Positions 23,160-36,459 are shown, counted from the first letter of the stretch. The stretch is DNA of 64,000 nt from Vesta saturnalis (GCA_036346205.1 JARFJB010000379.1:2287501-2351500), one strand, 5' to 3'. The notes: generated by a model not told the origin, from the sequence alone. Program-made: numbers and translations.

Positions 23160-24905
23160 AGTTTTTGTTAGAATAAATGTAATGAATAGAACGTATTCAG
23201 ATATTACATTGTAAGGTACATCTTTTGTAAAAGTTTTAGTTAGCCGCCAGATAGGCACCGTTCCGATTGATAAGAGTTTAAATATCAAATTTCTCACATA
23301 AGATTTCGAGTAGAAACAGGCTTGCTGACAAAGCAATCTCTCCCGACGTTTTTCGAATTTAGGCTTCTTGTATGCGCGGAGTGGTATATTTGAGTTTTTT
23401 GGGCAAATTAGAGTTTAGGTGGTTGGAAGGAGTTACGCAAACTTGGGGGTTGTATCAAGTTGTCGTGGAGAAAATGATCTCCATTTCCAATAAAAGGGAT
23501 AATATATTGGCTCACCACACCCTAAGTTATTCTTTTGATTATATATCGGTTGTCCTAGTGACATATTTGGACGTAGAAGTGGTTTTCGTGTTTTTTATGA
23601 AGTGCTTAGCTTTGTTCTATGAACCTGCTGTTTCGCAATATAAATGGTAACTTTTGGGTATATTGTTAACGTCATACAAACTACAAACTGCTGTAAATAA
23701 AAGCTTTTCGTTTTTCGTTATTTAAAACTAATAAGTGATAGTACTTGTACATAATAGCGTAATCCAGGTTTTATGGAAGTTTTAAGTATTAGACCAATTG
23801 CAACCAATTGTAATATCAATCAAATGTATGGAAAGGAAGATTCACGATTTACGTTATGCTGAAAGAAGCATTTCCGTCGCCGTCTCTAGGTACCAAAGAT
23901 GTTTGTATAACAAATTTAAGGTAAATTCCTATGTGCATTTTGTTTTACTGTGGATGACAAATTTTAATCAATTCTGATGGGTTTGTTGTGTTATATGTGA
24001 ACGTTTGCATGCGCTGCCTTTTTACAATTAATGCATTAGTACTCATTCGTTTTATAATTTTAAATTTATGGTTTTTTAAATTATGATCTTGACGAATTAT
24101 ATCAAAATTACATGTTGTTATGCATTATAAGTCAACACCGCTTATTGGTTATAATGTTTGTTATTTTGTTTTTTTTTTATTACTTTCAATTCAAACTTAC
24201 AATAATTTTAGTAAGGCCATACTGACGCCAGCTGGTTTCGCAAATTTTTAAGTAAACTAGATTTCATTTGTTTAAAGGATTTTATTTATGTAACAATCGT
24301 GACCTTTCGATGATGGTGTTGTTTTAATTAATATTCAATATATGTATTTTTAGGTTAGTGTATTTATTGTGTTTTTTAAAGTGTAACCCATTATTTAATG
24401 TACAGCATCATATGTCGCGTAAAGTGTTTGTTTTTTTTATTTATATCCTGAAATTGACGTCAAGTCGTTGTGTTTATTGGAAGTAAAGTAATTACATTTG
24501 AAAGATATCATTGATTATTGAAATTTTAACGTAATTTTAAAGGTTCAATGCAATATTTTGGTTTCTTTAATTTAAGCATATTTTGTATCGGGTGGATTGA
24601 GATAATTGCCAATGGTTGTAAAATAATTAGTGATTTTCCTGAAGGATAATTATATTGAAGTGCAGATTTATTAGGAGATTTTAAATCATAAGGTAACGTA
24701 AATTTATGAAGTACTGACCTGAACAGCTGTTTGTATTTTTATGCATACGAGGGTAGTGCTATAAGTCGCCCTCTTTTGAAGCATTTTTATAGGTATCGAC
24801 TTACCGATTATAGACATCCTTGCTGATGCCTGATTTGCTAAAAGGTAAGCAATTTGTTAATTGTTTGAAGACGAGCTGCACTTTTCGACGAATTTAGGTA
24901 TTGTT
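23160..24905. other. Non-coding stretch, cuticular gene to membrane-protein exon
   Basis: Short frames such as 23372-23650 have no domain and lie in T-rich DNA. Nothing is recognised. The right end grades into the duplicated upstream region at about 24910. Confidence 0.4.
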
Positions 24906-24909
24906 TCCC

Positions 24910-25275
24910 GTTACCGACGTTTGATAAATTTTAGGATTTCATAGGTGGTTTGATCGCGTTTGGTTAGTTTTTTTTGGTGACGTAGTTTTCGTGTCAATTT
25001 GTAGAATTAGATTACCGTTCGATCACTTATTTTTGGGTTAGTTAAGCTAATAATTTTTGACGTAGGTTTATCGAAATATTTAGTGAGTTTTAGGTTTTAT
25101 TTCGCATTTTGCGGCTTTTATATTTAAAGCTTAAGATTTTATTGAAGTTTAGGTGACCCTGGCGTTAATATTTTTGGAGTAGACTTTGCAGAAGTAGTAG
25201 ATTTTTGAGTGCACGTTTTGGTTCCCTGTTAGGCCAATATGACATCAGTTCATGCCGTTTTCCCGCTATACATGA
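24910..25275 (+). repeat. Duplicated upstream/first-exon region, copy A
   Basis: Aligns colinearly with 51350-51715 at an estimated two-thirds identity by eye. Shared blocks include GATCGCGTTT, a TTGCGG block, AAGCTTAA-ATTTTATT, ATTTTTG-AGTA, CTGTTAG-CCA and a CAGTTCATG-CGTTTT type block. The alignment runs into the first codons of the exon at 25239 and then stops. Confidence 0.6.
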
Positions 25276-25423
25276 TTTTAACAGGTGGCGCCTTTTTGAC
25301 TTTATCTGTCGTTTTTTACGATTTTTGGAGTTTCTATGAGTACCTTTTACCATCTTTAAGTAGGAACCCCGTCCACACCACCGATGCCGTGGCACAAATT
25401 GCCTTTACGGGCTGGATGCTCTA
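25239..25423 (+). CDS. Probable first coding exon of an unidentified membrane protein
   Basis: An ATG opens a frame of 61 codons with clearly higher GC content than its surroundings. It ends exactly at a strong splice donor (GTGAGTATTT from 25424). Splicing there removes the apparent stop, because the exon ends in TA, giving phase 2. The encoded N-terminus is hydrophobic at about residues 7-27 (a probable signal anchor or membrane segment: FPLYMILTGGAFLTLSVVF), followed by an aromatic stretch and NPVHTTDAVAQIAFTGW. I do not recognise the family. Later exons should lie to the right, but only a weak candidate was found. Confidence 0.6.
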
Positions 25424-28400
25424 GTGAGTATTTAACCTGTAACAAGTCCTTTTGGAATTACTTAAAATTTAATTTTATCTAAATCGAGCATTATTAATTG
25501 AAACTACTGATATGTTTCAAACCTGAGGGAAAATGAGTATGACGTACTTAAACACTAACCAGCAAATCATTTTTTGATATCTAGAACTGTCGTCGATCGG
25601 ATCCCAGCTCGAAACACAAATGGTACATGTTTTACGCGCTTCTACGTATTTAGAACGCTTTGAGCGCAACTTATCGTTTTGTGATTATGGTTGGTGACTA
25701 GTGGTCAAGGTAAAATATGATTAAAATCTCGAATATAATAAATGTTCCCCCCCTCCCCCAAAAGGGCACACGTTTGATTGGTTTTAGATTAACATCGTTA
25801 TCAAATGAAAGCACAAAATCTCATTAAAGCACCGTTTACAAGTTATAATGCCACAGATTTCCATAATTGTAAATTGTATGGTATTTGTGTGTAAGCGAAT
25901 TAATGTTTCGAAAGTCTTTTTACAAACTTGATCATGTGCTTAATTTGTACCCAATTGACATAACCCAAAATGGCGGAGCGACAGATCTGATGTAAGAAAC
26001 CATAACTTCTAAATGTCAAGGAAACATAAATTTGCAGCTCTGTAATACAAATACTCGCGCTTGTATTGTTGCTAAAAATAATAAAATGTAAATAATTATG
26101 GTTTAAATAAATAAGGTCCTGTAATACTCGTGACAATATTTTGGAACTATAGCAAATTTCGTACCATACCGTGTACGTAACAAAGCACTCTAATCATGTA
26201 AATGAGTATTTGCACACGAAAAAATCTTTTATGGATGATTTACGAAAGTTAACATATTACGCCACTAAAAATTTTAAGGTATCTTGTAATATCATTAACG
26301 GTACTATTTGGATTAGAATATTTTACTATATAAAAAGAATTCTTTTAAATAACAATTTCTAAAAAATCAAAATTATGGGGGCGCTAATACATACTTCCGT
26401 TTTTGTAGATTAAATTGCGAACGGTAACGTAGAGAACTGCTTCACATTTAACTGTGGATCGGTTTGGTAAATAAATCTTTGTTTATAAAAAATTTGATTC
26501 TTTGTATAGTGAATGTCAAGTAATGATTGAAATTTTATAATTTTTCGGGAAAACATAAAGCCTATTTACGAGGGAAAAGATTTAGTTATTATTTCAATGT
26601 AACGTTGAATGAATGCGGCGACCTAAATTCATGTTTCAGGATAGATTTCTTATTTTTTCTTTATTAAACAATATGGCGACTCTAGTATTTTACGCTGACG
26701 CTTTCACGCTTTTAAAGAATTTAATCGATAGTATCCAATTCTAAATTATTACGAAATAAGCCTTTGAAATATTGGGAGTACAATGGAACTTGCTAAATTA
26801 AGAAATAAGCTTTCTTTTATGATGCAGTTTGATTAATAACAGCACTTGAACCGTTTTTGATTGAGTGAAATGTTGTGACATCATGTCATGGTCTGATAAT
26901 CAATCAATCAATCAATCAATTGATCAATTAGGGTCTGTTACTGAATATTTTTAAATTTTTAGGGAAACATTTTTCGATCACATGACACCTGTAAATAAAA
27001 ATTTGGGTAGAAGAGTAGTGAGTTATAGTTTTATTTTAACACGAAAATATAAAAAATATCATCGATATAAGGGTTTTTTATTGCTCGCCGTTATGATAAC
27101 TTTAATGACCTAGTTAAACGTTAATTATGGTTCCATAACTATGGGATAAATAGATAATCAGTTATGAGTGAGTTTTTAAATAATTAGTAACAAAACTTGC
27201 TTCGTTAGTTATCAAAAAATTTCAGTACAAAAACGTTGTCATTGACAGACTTGCAATATAATACAGCAACCTTAAGTAATATATGTATTGTATGTACTAA
27301 TTCGGGTTATTTTGAAAAGTAAAAGATATTCTTTCTATTCTTTCGTAAATTTTAATAGAATTGAAGAATTAAAATACAATGTTTGCAACTTTTAAAGAAC
27401 GTTCGTAACAGGCAAAATAAGTTAACCGATTATAAATTAAACCTTTGAGAATTATTAAATGAACAATTCGTGCGAGGGTATAAAACTTAGTTACGACGAA
27501 TATGATGTTCTGATACTACTTTAATTTATGAATAACATCTAATAATTATGACCGCTAATTAAGCTAATATCCAAATGGTGTAGTTCTTTGGCTTATTTTG
27601 GGTAAGTGGTAATTATACTGAAAGTGGTTAATATTATACCACTCTTATACCTTGTGTTTAGATTTTAAGATAAATTTACATAAAGTAGGGCTAGATAGTT
27701 GTTTTTATTTGTGAATCTACATTTTGTAACGATTCAGTATTTTAATGCATGTTTTTTTTTGTCATTAATCTGGAATAATTACAGTCTTAAAGGAGATGAC
27801 TCATCTTTGTGTCAAAACTACAAATCCTTAATTCGAAGTTAATAATGGGGTTAAATGCATAAAAGTGCTTTCAATTTAATTCCACGTCAACATAACGTAA
27901 TAACGCTTTAAAACAATTAAGACTCAGATAGAATAAAGTAAGAAACATTTTTACAAGCTTTTTCTATAAATTCATTTGAATATTGTTTATTTTTGTTTTC
28001 ACAGACACACAGAACAATTATTTCTGAACCACTGTATTGGAAATTCATTAGATGGTTTATATTTTAATTAAGTTTCGGTTAAATCGGATGATCAGTCACA
28101 ACTGATACATCATTACGTCAATTTTTAAATCATTTAATAAGTATTATAAAGTGTTTAACTGAATTAATGTTTACCATTTATCTACAGTCCTATACGCATA
28201 TTTTTTGTGAATAAATTAAGTATTTCGTGCAGGGTTGGATATACTTCATTCCAGGTCTAAGTATCTATAATCGGTCCACAATTGCACTTTTAGGAAAATA
28301 ATTAATTCACGTTTGTGTACCTATTTTAATGTTAGTAAGACGTCATATAGGTAGGTCCTCGTAGGATATATAAAGGCGAAGGAAAAAGTTACAAAATTAT

Positions 28401-30480
28401 TAATTGATGCAGACGTTAGGTAGTGTTGTTAATATTTTTAAACTTGTATGTTTACTAAATTTATTTAAAAATTGTTTTTGATTCAAATAAATTTAATGAG
28501 CTTATGTAAACAAATCTTAACGTACTTTCTGAAATTTAAAGTGAATAATGCGAATTTTGTGTTTGAAGTTGAGTTAGTAGTTTACCGAGTGGAAATGATC
28601 GTGTTTTCTATGATTTTTCAAGATTTTAACATCTCGCGCAAGACCTTTATACCGATTATAGTGGCGCTTTATGACATAAACTTTCGATTTTGAGTTGACT
28701 TGAGAATAAATGTGAAGATTAAAGCAATATTTCAAATATTATGCATTTTATTAAAACCCACGATCGACTTGGTAACTCGCTTATTTAATTAAGCCTACAT
28801 GACATCTAGTGTGGATTTAATGTGTTACATACTTTTGATAACTAAAAAAGTTATGAAAGTTAACTACGTTTGATTGGTTATATTTATAAATGATTTAACA
28901 TCACTCCTAATTTTCTGCTGCCTCGTCGATGTTAGGTTAGGATAAGGTTAACTATTACTTATTAATAATGTTACAAAGCAACTGTATTACATACAAAACA
29001 TTTCGTGATGACATATGATGTAAGATTATTTTATATAAGCTTCAAAATTTACTTTTAATTGAGATTCTCCTATGATTGATGTAATTTCTGTAGCAAACAA
29101 AAATTATTCAAGCTGTAATTTTGTCAAAAAAAGAGGGGGGGGGAGTAATCTTTTTTACTTGTCGCAATATCTTTTTTATAATTTTGGTAAATGAATATAG
29201 TTAAATAAGTAAATAATCTGTGACAGAAAATCTAGATAACATAAATTAATTTAAATATGTATGTTATTCTTATTAGTATGCACCTACTAGTTTAATATGA
29301 ACACAGGGCGCCTACTTACAGGGGTGAAATTAATATTAATTTCATTAATTTTAAATTAATATTTGATCTAAATTTGTTTTAAAGTTTATATTACTTTGAT
29401 ATTTCTTTTTATATTTGCTTGTTATTTTACTTTGTTATAATAACTTATAGGGAATGTGGAAGTAGGATAAGGATATAAACAAACTGGCTTCTTTTATTTG
29501 TATTTATTAACGTCATTATTATTATAGTAATAAAATAAGCATATAAAATCTTTGGGGAGTAATTTACAAGGTAATTATTTTAAAACTAAGGATGTGGTCA
29601 ATAATTCGCAACTAATCAATTTTTTTTTGCAAATAATTAATTTTATAACTATTTTTATTAATGTTTCGCTTTCTTTCATTTGTTTAATACCACACATATT
29701 TTTACTTTCTACAACATTCTATGTTAACAATTTGTTACCACTTATGATACACGATGTATGGAAATGAACGATTAGAAGTGAAAAGGGAAGAGTTAATTGA
29801 AAGCTATTAATAATAAGTCTACTTGACCTTAACTCTTAAAATTATCAGACACCTAATTTCTCTTAACTGTAAATATTTAATTATCTCGCAATATGTAGAT
29901 ACTGTTACTTCTAATTTGTACATGCGACTTATTAATGTAAAATAACTTTCTGTTTCTACTCTTCTATTTTTTTTTTTGGTAATTTTATTGATAACGACCT
30001 ATGTAAACATTTTCCTTTTATGACTTCGGAAATTTAGTTAATTGAAAAATAAATGAGAATACAGATCTTATTTTCTTGTTTGTAAGAAAGTAGGAAATGT
30101 CGGTTGATCAGCTCTAAGATACCTATTTCTTACATAAGATGAAACATATTTTATGGAAATAAGTTAGAGAAAGGTCATTCATTTGATTTGTCATTTTCAA
30201 TTGGTAACCACACAGTAAATGACTTCCGTTAGAAATAGACACAAACGAACTTAATTTTTCACATATGCATATATCAACAGATTAAATTGTCTTTAAATAC
30301 ATTTTGATTTAATGTTAGAAAGTGTATATAAGAGAGAGTTCTTTTACATACAGGTCTTTCTACCTGCGTAATTTTAACATAATCTATCTAGCATATTTTT
30401 CGTTACCAAAGTATATAAATAATATTATGTAACGTATTTTTCCGCAAATCTGGATTAAATTCTTTGGAAGTGTTGTTTTA
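25424..30480. other. Long AT-rich stretch, probably intronic
   Basis: Five kilobases with no supported exon, transposase or repeat apart from a small CAAT microsatellite. If the exon at 25239 is real, this is likely the start of a long first intron. Frames such as 28472-28693 are T-rich with no domain. Confidence 0.4.
26898..26922. repeat. (CAAT)n microsatellite
   Basis: Five to six perfect CAAT units, ending in TTGATCAATT. Confidence 0.8.
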
Positions 30481-32675
30481 TACAGGGTTTTCCACGGTAG
30501 GCGTTCGTTAGAAGTTTATGTGGTTAGAAACAATTTAGAAATCTGAATTTTTGGACTTAAGGGTTATTTAAGATTCTCTTTCATTCTAAAATATTTTCCA
30601 GGTCATGTTACTTCCGGTTATACCGGAAGTCTCCACTAACTTCCTTATTTTAAATGGAACACCCCGTATATTATTTTATTTTTGGATTCTTGATAAAATT
30701 TTAGGATAAGTCTTATAAGGGTTTCCTATACCTTTTTTCAACTGTTTCTTAGATATCTTGATTTTTTCAAAAATTTTGAAAGATGTAACCCTATTTTCAA
30801 CACTGCTTGTCTTACTTATTTTTGACTGATGGAAAGTGCTTCTGGAGTAGACAGAAGCATAAGAACTATACTTTTGAAATACTCATTGACAATTGATTTA
30901 TTGCATACATGGTGTTCAAAATTTGATGAACTATTAAACAATTTTCAAAGTTGAAAAACTTTGTTAATTCAAATGTGACACCCTGTATATTATTGGATAA
31001 ATAGATGCAGCATTTAGTTATGCATCGTTTGGCTATAACGTTACCTATACCTATTATCGACAATTTTCTAGTTAATTAATATTTTCTACTTTAATGTGAT
31101 TTTTGACAGAAACTGAAATGTTTTTCAAAAATAAAATGAACTTAATTCAAACTACACAAATTCTATTTTATTAAAACAATGAAATAAAACAAGAAGATAA
31201 CAAAATTGAGAGCATAATAACAAATGAAAAACATAAAACAATTATTTGAACACAACTAGAAGAAAAGTGATAAAAAAGATAAAATGAATCATTACAAATG
31301 TTCCACATCCAGCGTCCAGGGAGCCATGTATTTAAAAATTCTCCGACGTTTCGTGTAGAATGTGGTGGTGCACCATCATGCATGGAATACATGTTCATTC
31401 TAACATCTCAGGGTACATCGTTAAGCAATTCTGGCAAATCTTCTCTTAAAAAATTTAAATAGAATTCGCCAGTAAGTCTTTGAGGAAAACGGATAGGTCC
31501 GATTAGGTGATCGTCTAGTATACATATCCAAATATTTTCGCTAAATCTATGTTGGTGAACTGTAACTACAGTTGGATGCTGATTTTCATCTAACCATTTG
31601 TGGGAATTATGCAAGTTTATTACTCCATTTCGGGAAAAAATACACTCATCAGTGGTCAATAAGTTTCTAACAAATTGTACATCTTTAGCATTTTTATTTA
31701 AAAACCATTCGCAAAATTTCATTCGACGAGGATGGTCAGCAGGCAATAATGCATTCACCTTTTGTAGGTGAAAGGGATGTAAATTTTGTTCTCGTAAAAC
31801 TTTCCAAACTTGCTAAGAGACACACCAAATTCTAAAGCTAACTCACGCGTACTTATTGATGAATTTTCATAAACTCTACCTAAAATTTGTTCCTCAATTT
31901 CAACTGGTGCACGAGCATTTCGTCCGGAATTGTTCTTTCCTTTTAAATTTCCATACCCTAACAAGTTACGATGAACGGTTCTAAACGTAGTATGATGTGG
32001 ATGTCTTCTATTTGGACATCTTTGTTCATAAAGTCGAGCAGCTGCACGAGCATTGCAATTAGTATTATCATAACGTAAATGCACATCGACCAGTTCTCGT
32101 TTGGAATAATTCATTTTTTCACAGTAATTAGACACAAACAATGAATTACAAAACACCCGTAAATGCAACTATTTTAGTAAACATAAGATACGTACTGTCA
32201 AATGCAAAGCAATCTCTGATTTATTTAATTTGGTTATTACTGAATAATGTAGTCGTTTATGTTAATGCAAAATATTTCAAAAACGGGTGCCGAATTAAAA
32301 AAATACTAAGTATGATTTTATTTGCAGAATTAAATGTTGAATTTAACAAAAAAATATTTCTTCACAAAAAGCAGGGACGTGCGTTTTTTTTTACTTAAAG
32401 TGATTAACTTAACATATTATACGCCACTGGATGGAGCGAGTTGACTCAAACCCACCTGAATAATTGTACTTAATTAGACATTTAGGTGTACCAAATCTCA
32501 GTGTAATATCTTTTGTAGTTTTTGAGGAATCTTAAAAAAATTATTTTTTAATCAACCTGTATCTCGGTTAGGAAGCATTTTCAGAAAAGCGTTTATGATA
32601 ATTTTTGTCTTATTTTGAATCATAGAATCTCCAATTTTCGTTTGTCGGTGATTTTAAAATACACCCTGTGTATAC
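30481..32675 (-). mobile_element. Probable DUF4817-transposase element
   Basis: The transposase relic at 31290-32114 lies between a CAGGGTTTTCC block at about 30484 and an ACACCCTGTGTATA block at about 32661. These look like the CAGGGTG-type termini common in this superfamily. The pairing of the two ends is short, and an extra GACACCCTGTATA block occurs inside near 30980, so the boundaries are tentative. Confidence 0.35.
31290..32114 (-). pseudogene. DUF4817-family DDE transposase, truncated
   Basis: The start at 32114 opens the DUF4817-type N-terminus (MNYSKRELVDVHLRY, ARAAARLYEQ, CPNRRHPHHTTF). Then comes a second helix-turn-helix region (ISTRELALEFGVS). After a frameshift near 31790 the catalytic core continues with DHPRRMKFCEWF and LLTTDECIFSRNG (first D), then NIWICILDDHLIGP. 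A stop at 31408 separates this from MHDGAPPHSTRNVGEF (second D). The sequence ends shortly after PGRWM, so the third acidic residue and C-terminus are missing. Confidence 0.8.
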
Positions 32676-32682
32676 ATATATG

Positions 32683-34330
32683 CAGTGAAACTCGGTTAAA
32701 ACGAGATCTCTGGGACTGCATTTTTGCTCGTTATATCCGTTAAACGTTATATCCGAGAAACTCTAAAAATTAAAAAGGATACTACATTTTTAAAAATATT
32801 GTTTATTACGCATAAAAATACATTATTTTGCATTAAAAAGCGGAATATCTGTTAAACATTAGGAGAGTTATTAAAAATTTCATTTATTTTTAGCTGACGT
32901 TTTGGTTTAAATTTGACATCATTGAGACTACCTCTTAAAACACTTATAGATTTAAATATTTGCCCACTACTACTGTTTTCTTCAAAAAACCGCGTCAATA
33001 ATACCAATGCGTCGCCTGCTTTAGCGAGTGTAACAGGCATGGGTTTATCACACTCATTACTGTCTACTTCACCTTCATCACTTTTAGCTTCCTGTTCTGT
33101 AATTTCTTGTATAATTTCTTCGTCAGTTTTTAAACCCGAAGTAATCACTTCGACATCAATATCTACGTAGTCATCTACGGACGCGCAATTTTGAAAATTA
33201 TTAAAGTCTTTACTTTCTAACCAAGTAGATAAAGGAAAACCGCCTTCTTCTTCGAAACTTTTATTTACAGCAGAAAGAAAACCAGCTTTTTTGTAACAGT
33301 TCTGAATTGTTGTGGGGGTCATATTATTCCACGCATCACTCATTAGGCGAATTGCATCTAACACGCTTATTTTAAGATCCTGTTTATTTTCCATTCGATC
33401 GATTAACTGTAACACTAATAAGCGACGGTAGAAATTTTTACAACTCCTGATAATCCTTTGGTCCATGGGTTGAAGGATATACATTGTGTTTGGTGGTGTA
33501 AAAAAATAAGGGTGATGTTGGTTAAATTTTGCAATTCAGGATGTGCTGGGCAATTATCAACCAATAATAAAATCTTTCGATTGTTACGTCGTAATTTATC
33601 ATCCCATTTTATAATTTCCTCTTCAAAAATTGTTGATGTCATCCAAGCTTTCTTGTTAGAGGTGTAATCAACTGGTAGGTACTTATCATTTTTAAAACAG
33701 CGAGGATTTCGTGATTTTCCGATTACCAACAATTTTTTTTTGTCACTTCCCATCATATTGTCGTAAATTAAAACAGTGAGACGACTTTTCAACATTTTTC
33801 CACCAATACATTTTTCATTTTTAAATTTTAAAGTGGTATCGGGCGTTAAATTGAAAAATAATCCGGCTTCGTCGGCGCTGTATATGTTTTCGTCTCTAAA
33901 TTTTCGTCGTAATTCCGGCCAAACACTTTTTAACCACTCACTTGTAACGTTAGTGTCCACTGATTTCGCTTCGCCATTTATTTTTCCATACACAATGTTA
34001 TTGCGGTTTTTAAAGCGATCAATCCACCCATTATTACACTTAAAGTCTGTATAATTTAATTGTTCCCCGAACTTCTCAGCCTGCGCATTAATGGGTAAAC
34101 CGGCACTTTTTGGTTTTTAAACCACACAATTAGCACTTTATCAATATCATCTCTAGTACACTTTTTTAATTTTTTCACGTCAGTTAAATTGTTTCCGAAT
34201 GCTGCAAGTGTAGTTTTTCTGTTTTTCCACAACGTTGACATGGTAGATGATGGTAAACCATATTTTTTGCACGTCGAGGAATTTTTTGCACCATTTTCCA
34301 GTTCCCGAATTACATATCAACCTCACGTCT
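32683..34330 (-). mobile_element. pogo/Tigger DNA transposon, one end missing
   Basis: The left boundary carries a CAGTGAAACTCGGTTAAAAC terminus like the CAGT-type ends of pogo/Tigger elements. It sits only about 10 bases from the putative end of the neighbouring DUF4817 element. The transposase lies on the minus strand. The matching right terminus is not visible before the (AT)n tract at 34626, so the 5' end has probably been deleted. Confidence 0.65.
32852..34310 (-). pseudogene. pogo/Tigger transposase (CENP-B/jerky-like), nearly intact
   Basis: Reading leftward from about 34310: a pipsqueak-type helix-turn-helix (RELENG, CKKYGLPSSTMSTLWKNR), a CENP-B-type DNA-binding part (LKKCTRDDIDKVLIVWFKNQ), then the DDE_1 core. 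Catalytic aspartates are in IYSADEAGLFF and LLLVDNCPAHP, and the third is in LQPMDQRIIRS. Frame changes occur near 34075 and near 33480, just before the last motif. An acidic C-terminal tail (EEIIQEITEQEAKSDEGE) ends at a stop at 32852. Such proteins bind transposon ends in the nucleus. All three catalytic positions survive, so decay is recent compared with its neighbours. Confidence 0.88.
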
Positions 34331-34620
34331 TGCTGCAAAAGTAACAACTGACCAAAAAATACGTTGCATTCATTTGTAAAACAGGTACAATGTGTACAAT
34401 TGGTAAGCCGGAAGGCATTAGCGAATTCTAAGCAATAGGTAATCTCTTTTAATCTATTTTAAGTCCTTTAAAATGTGTCCGTCTTTTCTGTGAAACGTAA
34501 TTACGGAAATCCCAAAAATTCGTAACAAATATTTACTTGAAACGGCTATGTATATAAAAACTACTACAAAATTTGAAATTTGCTCGTCTTTACCGTGAAA
34601 CGTGAACGTAATAAGCGAGA

Positions 34621-34680
<60 letters not shown>

Positions 34681-35369
34681 ACATTGGTAAGTAAAAGATG
34701 TCGGTAAGTAAAATACTTACCGACGAGTTGGGCTTCGCAACCAGTAAACATCCTACTGTCTTGGAAACAGATATGGTAACTAAACGAAAAAGTTCAATCG
34801 TGCAAAAAGGTACTTTACTAATGTGAGCACAACTTTTAAGCGCAAAATAACGAAAAAATCTTATATAAACCTATGTCCAAAATCACCAAACTGATTTTGG
34901 TGCGACAGGCTACTAAGTTTTTAAAAATTAAACGTTTCATTTTAAATATCTCTTTAACGAAAAACGGTATCCGATTCAAACTCGGTACGGTTAATTAACA
35001 TTAAATTTTCATAATTTTTTTAATTATAATTCGTCATTTTTCAATAAGGCAGTAGCGTATAAGTGGAAGATGCGAAAGCCATTTTAACCCCAAGCTTCTA
35101 TGGCAATGAACAAAATCTTCGTTTTTTTCTCTAAATTTAGAACTGCCCGTTTAATTCCTTCAAAAGTGTATTCTTTAGGGGCAACCGTTTATTAGATTTT
35201 GTTTATTTTTAAGGTTGTTGTGTGCCTAGTTCCTACGTTAAAAGAAGATTTTCACTAATTCTGGAATTCCGTTCCGTATAGTCACATTTCGTGTAGCTTA
35301 GGTAAGCCATTCTACAGAAAGGTTAAGTAATCAATTCCGATAAGGTAAAACAAAAGGCCCTACTAAATT
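34331..35369. other. Non-coding gap with (AT)n tract
   Basis: Apart from the (AT)25 microsatellite, only short chance frames are present. No repeat family is recognised. Confidence 0.4.
34626..34675. repeat. (AT)n microsatellite in a short palindrome
   Basis: About 25 AT units flanked by AAAAATT on the left and AATTTT on the right, so the tract and its flanks form one self-complementary structure. Confidence 0.95.
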
Positions 35370-35640
35370 TCAATCAATAACACCGGCCCACACACCACAT
35401 GTTTGTCGAGGTGGTCGACTTACTGCAGAATTTTCATCTACCCAAACATGAGAATTAAATAGCGCACCCCTCGAAAAAAAGGTTTTGTTGAAAAACAAGA
35501 TTGTTGAGTAAAGGTTTCGATAAATGTCGATGATGGTGGCGAATTTGCTAACCGTGCCAACTGGCACACACTAATTCTGGTATTTTCTTCTACCAGATCA
35601 AGTTCTTTCGCTTCTACAGTTCGAACAGTTTTAGACCGAC
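35370..35640 (-). pseudogene. DUF4817-family transposase core, short relic
   Basis: The minus strand shows FFSRGALFNSHVWVDEN and CGVWAGVID in order. These correspond to the region after the first catalytic aspartate, and the -INVWAGI block, of the same transposase group as at 31.3 kb. The catalytic residue itself has been lost (TFFSRG where a TDE-type motif is expected). Only about 65 residues remain in frame. Confidence 0.6.
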
Positions 35641-35823
35641 GACGATTTACAGTGATCGGTTGTAATTTACTTAAACAAGTGCATAGACGAAATTGTATTT
35701 TTCACAAAATGTTATTTAGTACAACCCCTCTCTCTGCTATGCCGGTCTACAGACGAAAGGTTTTTGAGCTTGGAAGTATGCAATTGAGGAATTCCACAGC
35801 AAACAGTCTCCTTCATTACACCG

Positions 35824-36255
35824 AGCTAGTAGAGTAGTGGTGACACGACCTGCTTAGCGTTCGGGAGGTAATGGGTTCGATTCCTGTTACCGTCTACCTT
35901 ATATGAGATTTTTTTCAGGGGGTTTTACTCATACACATGTAGCGGCATGGTCACTGCATATACGCACAACATGTGCGGCTACTTAGGCGAATGCTGTGGT
36001 AGTATTTTCCCCCTCATAACCCTAACTCCGTTCCTTTCGATCCTATCCTGACCACACCCACCCTTAATCCCACCATGCATATATGCGTAATGTATGTATG
36101 TATGCTAGTAATCCACCATTGTGACTGAAGGAGCTTGGAAAGCTCAAACAGCCACCCGCCCTCCCCCTTCCTTCATTACAATTTCCAAATTCCTTTCCAT
36201 ACCTAAGGTGTATATCCGGAATTTCCGCAAGAGTATAAATATTGTTGTTCATTTT
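35824..36255 (+). repeat. tRNA-derived SINE
   Basis: The first 75 bases contain an A-box-like segment (TAGTGGTGACACG) and a B box (GGGTTCGATTCC) about 35 bases later, the layout of a tRNA-derived RNA polymerase III promoter. An unrelated body of about 350 bp follows, ending in an AT-rich tail near 36255. It differs from the tRNA-bearing repeat family that begins just to its right. Confidence 0.6.
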
Positions 36256-36459
36256 ATTAAATTATGCAAAAAAATTAACTAATGTCCTGTCTTTATGTAT
36301 GTAGAGCTGATGTAACTTCTAAATATAATGAGATTACAATCAAATTACTTATATTAATGGAATGTGAGCCTGCAATACCGCAAGGATTCACACATACCAA
36401 AGCAACTTGACTAGTTTTAAATTATTATAAGTTTTTGTTATGAACTAACAAGTTCAAAA

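Noticed and set aside
34626..34675. Possible cruciform regulatory element
   Set aside because: The palindrome is explained by the (AT)n microsatellite itself. No flanking conserved sites.
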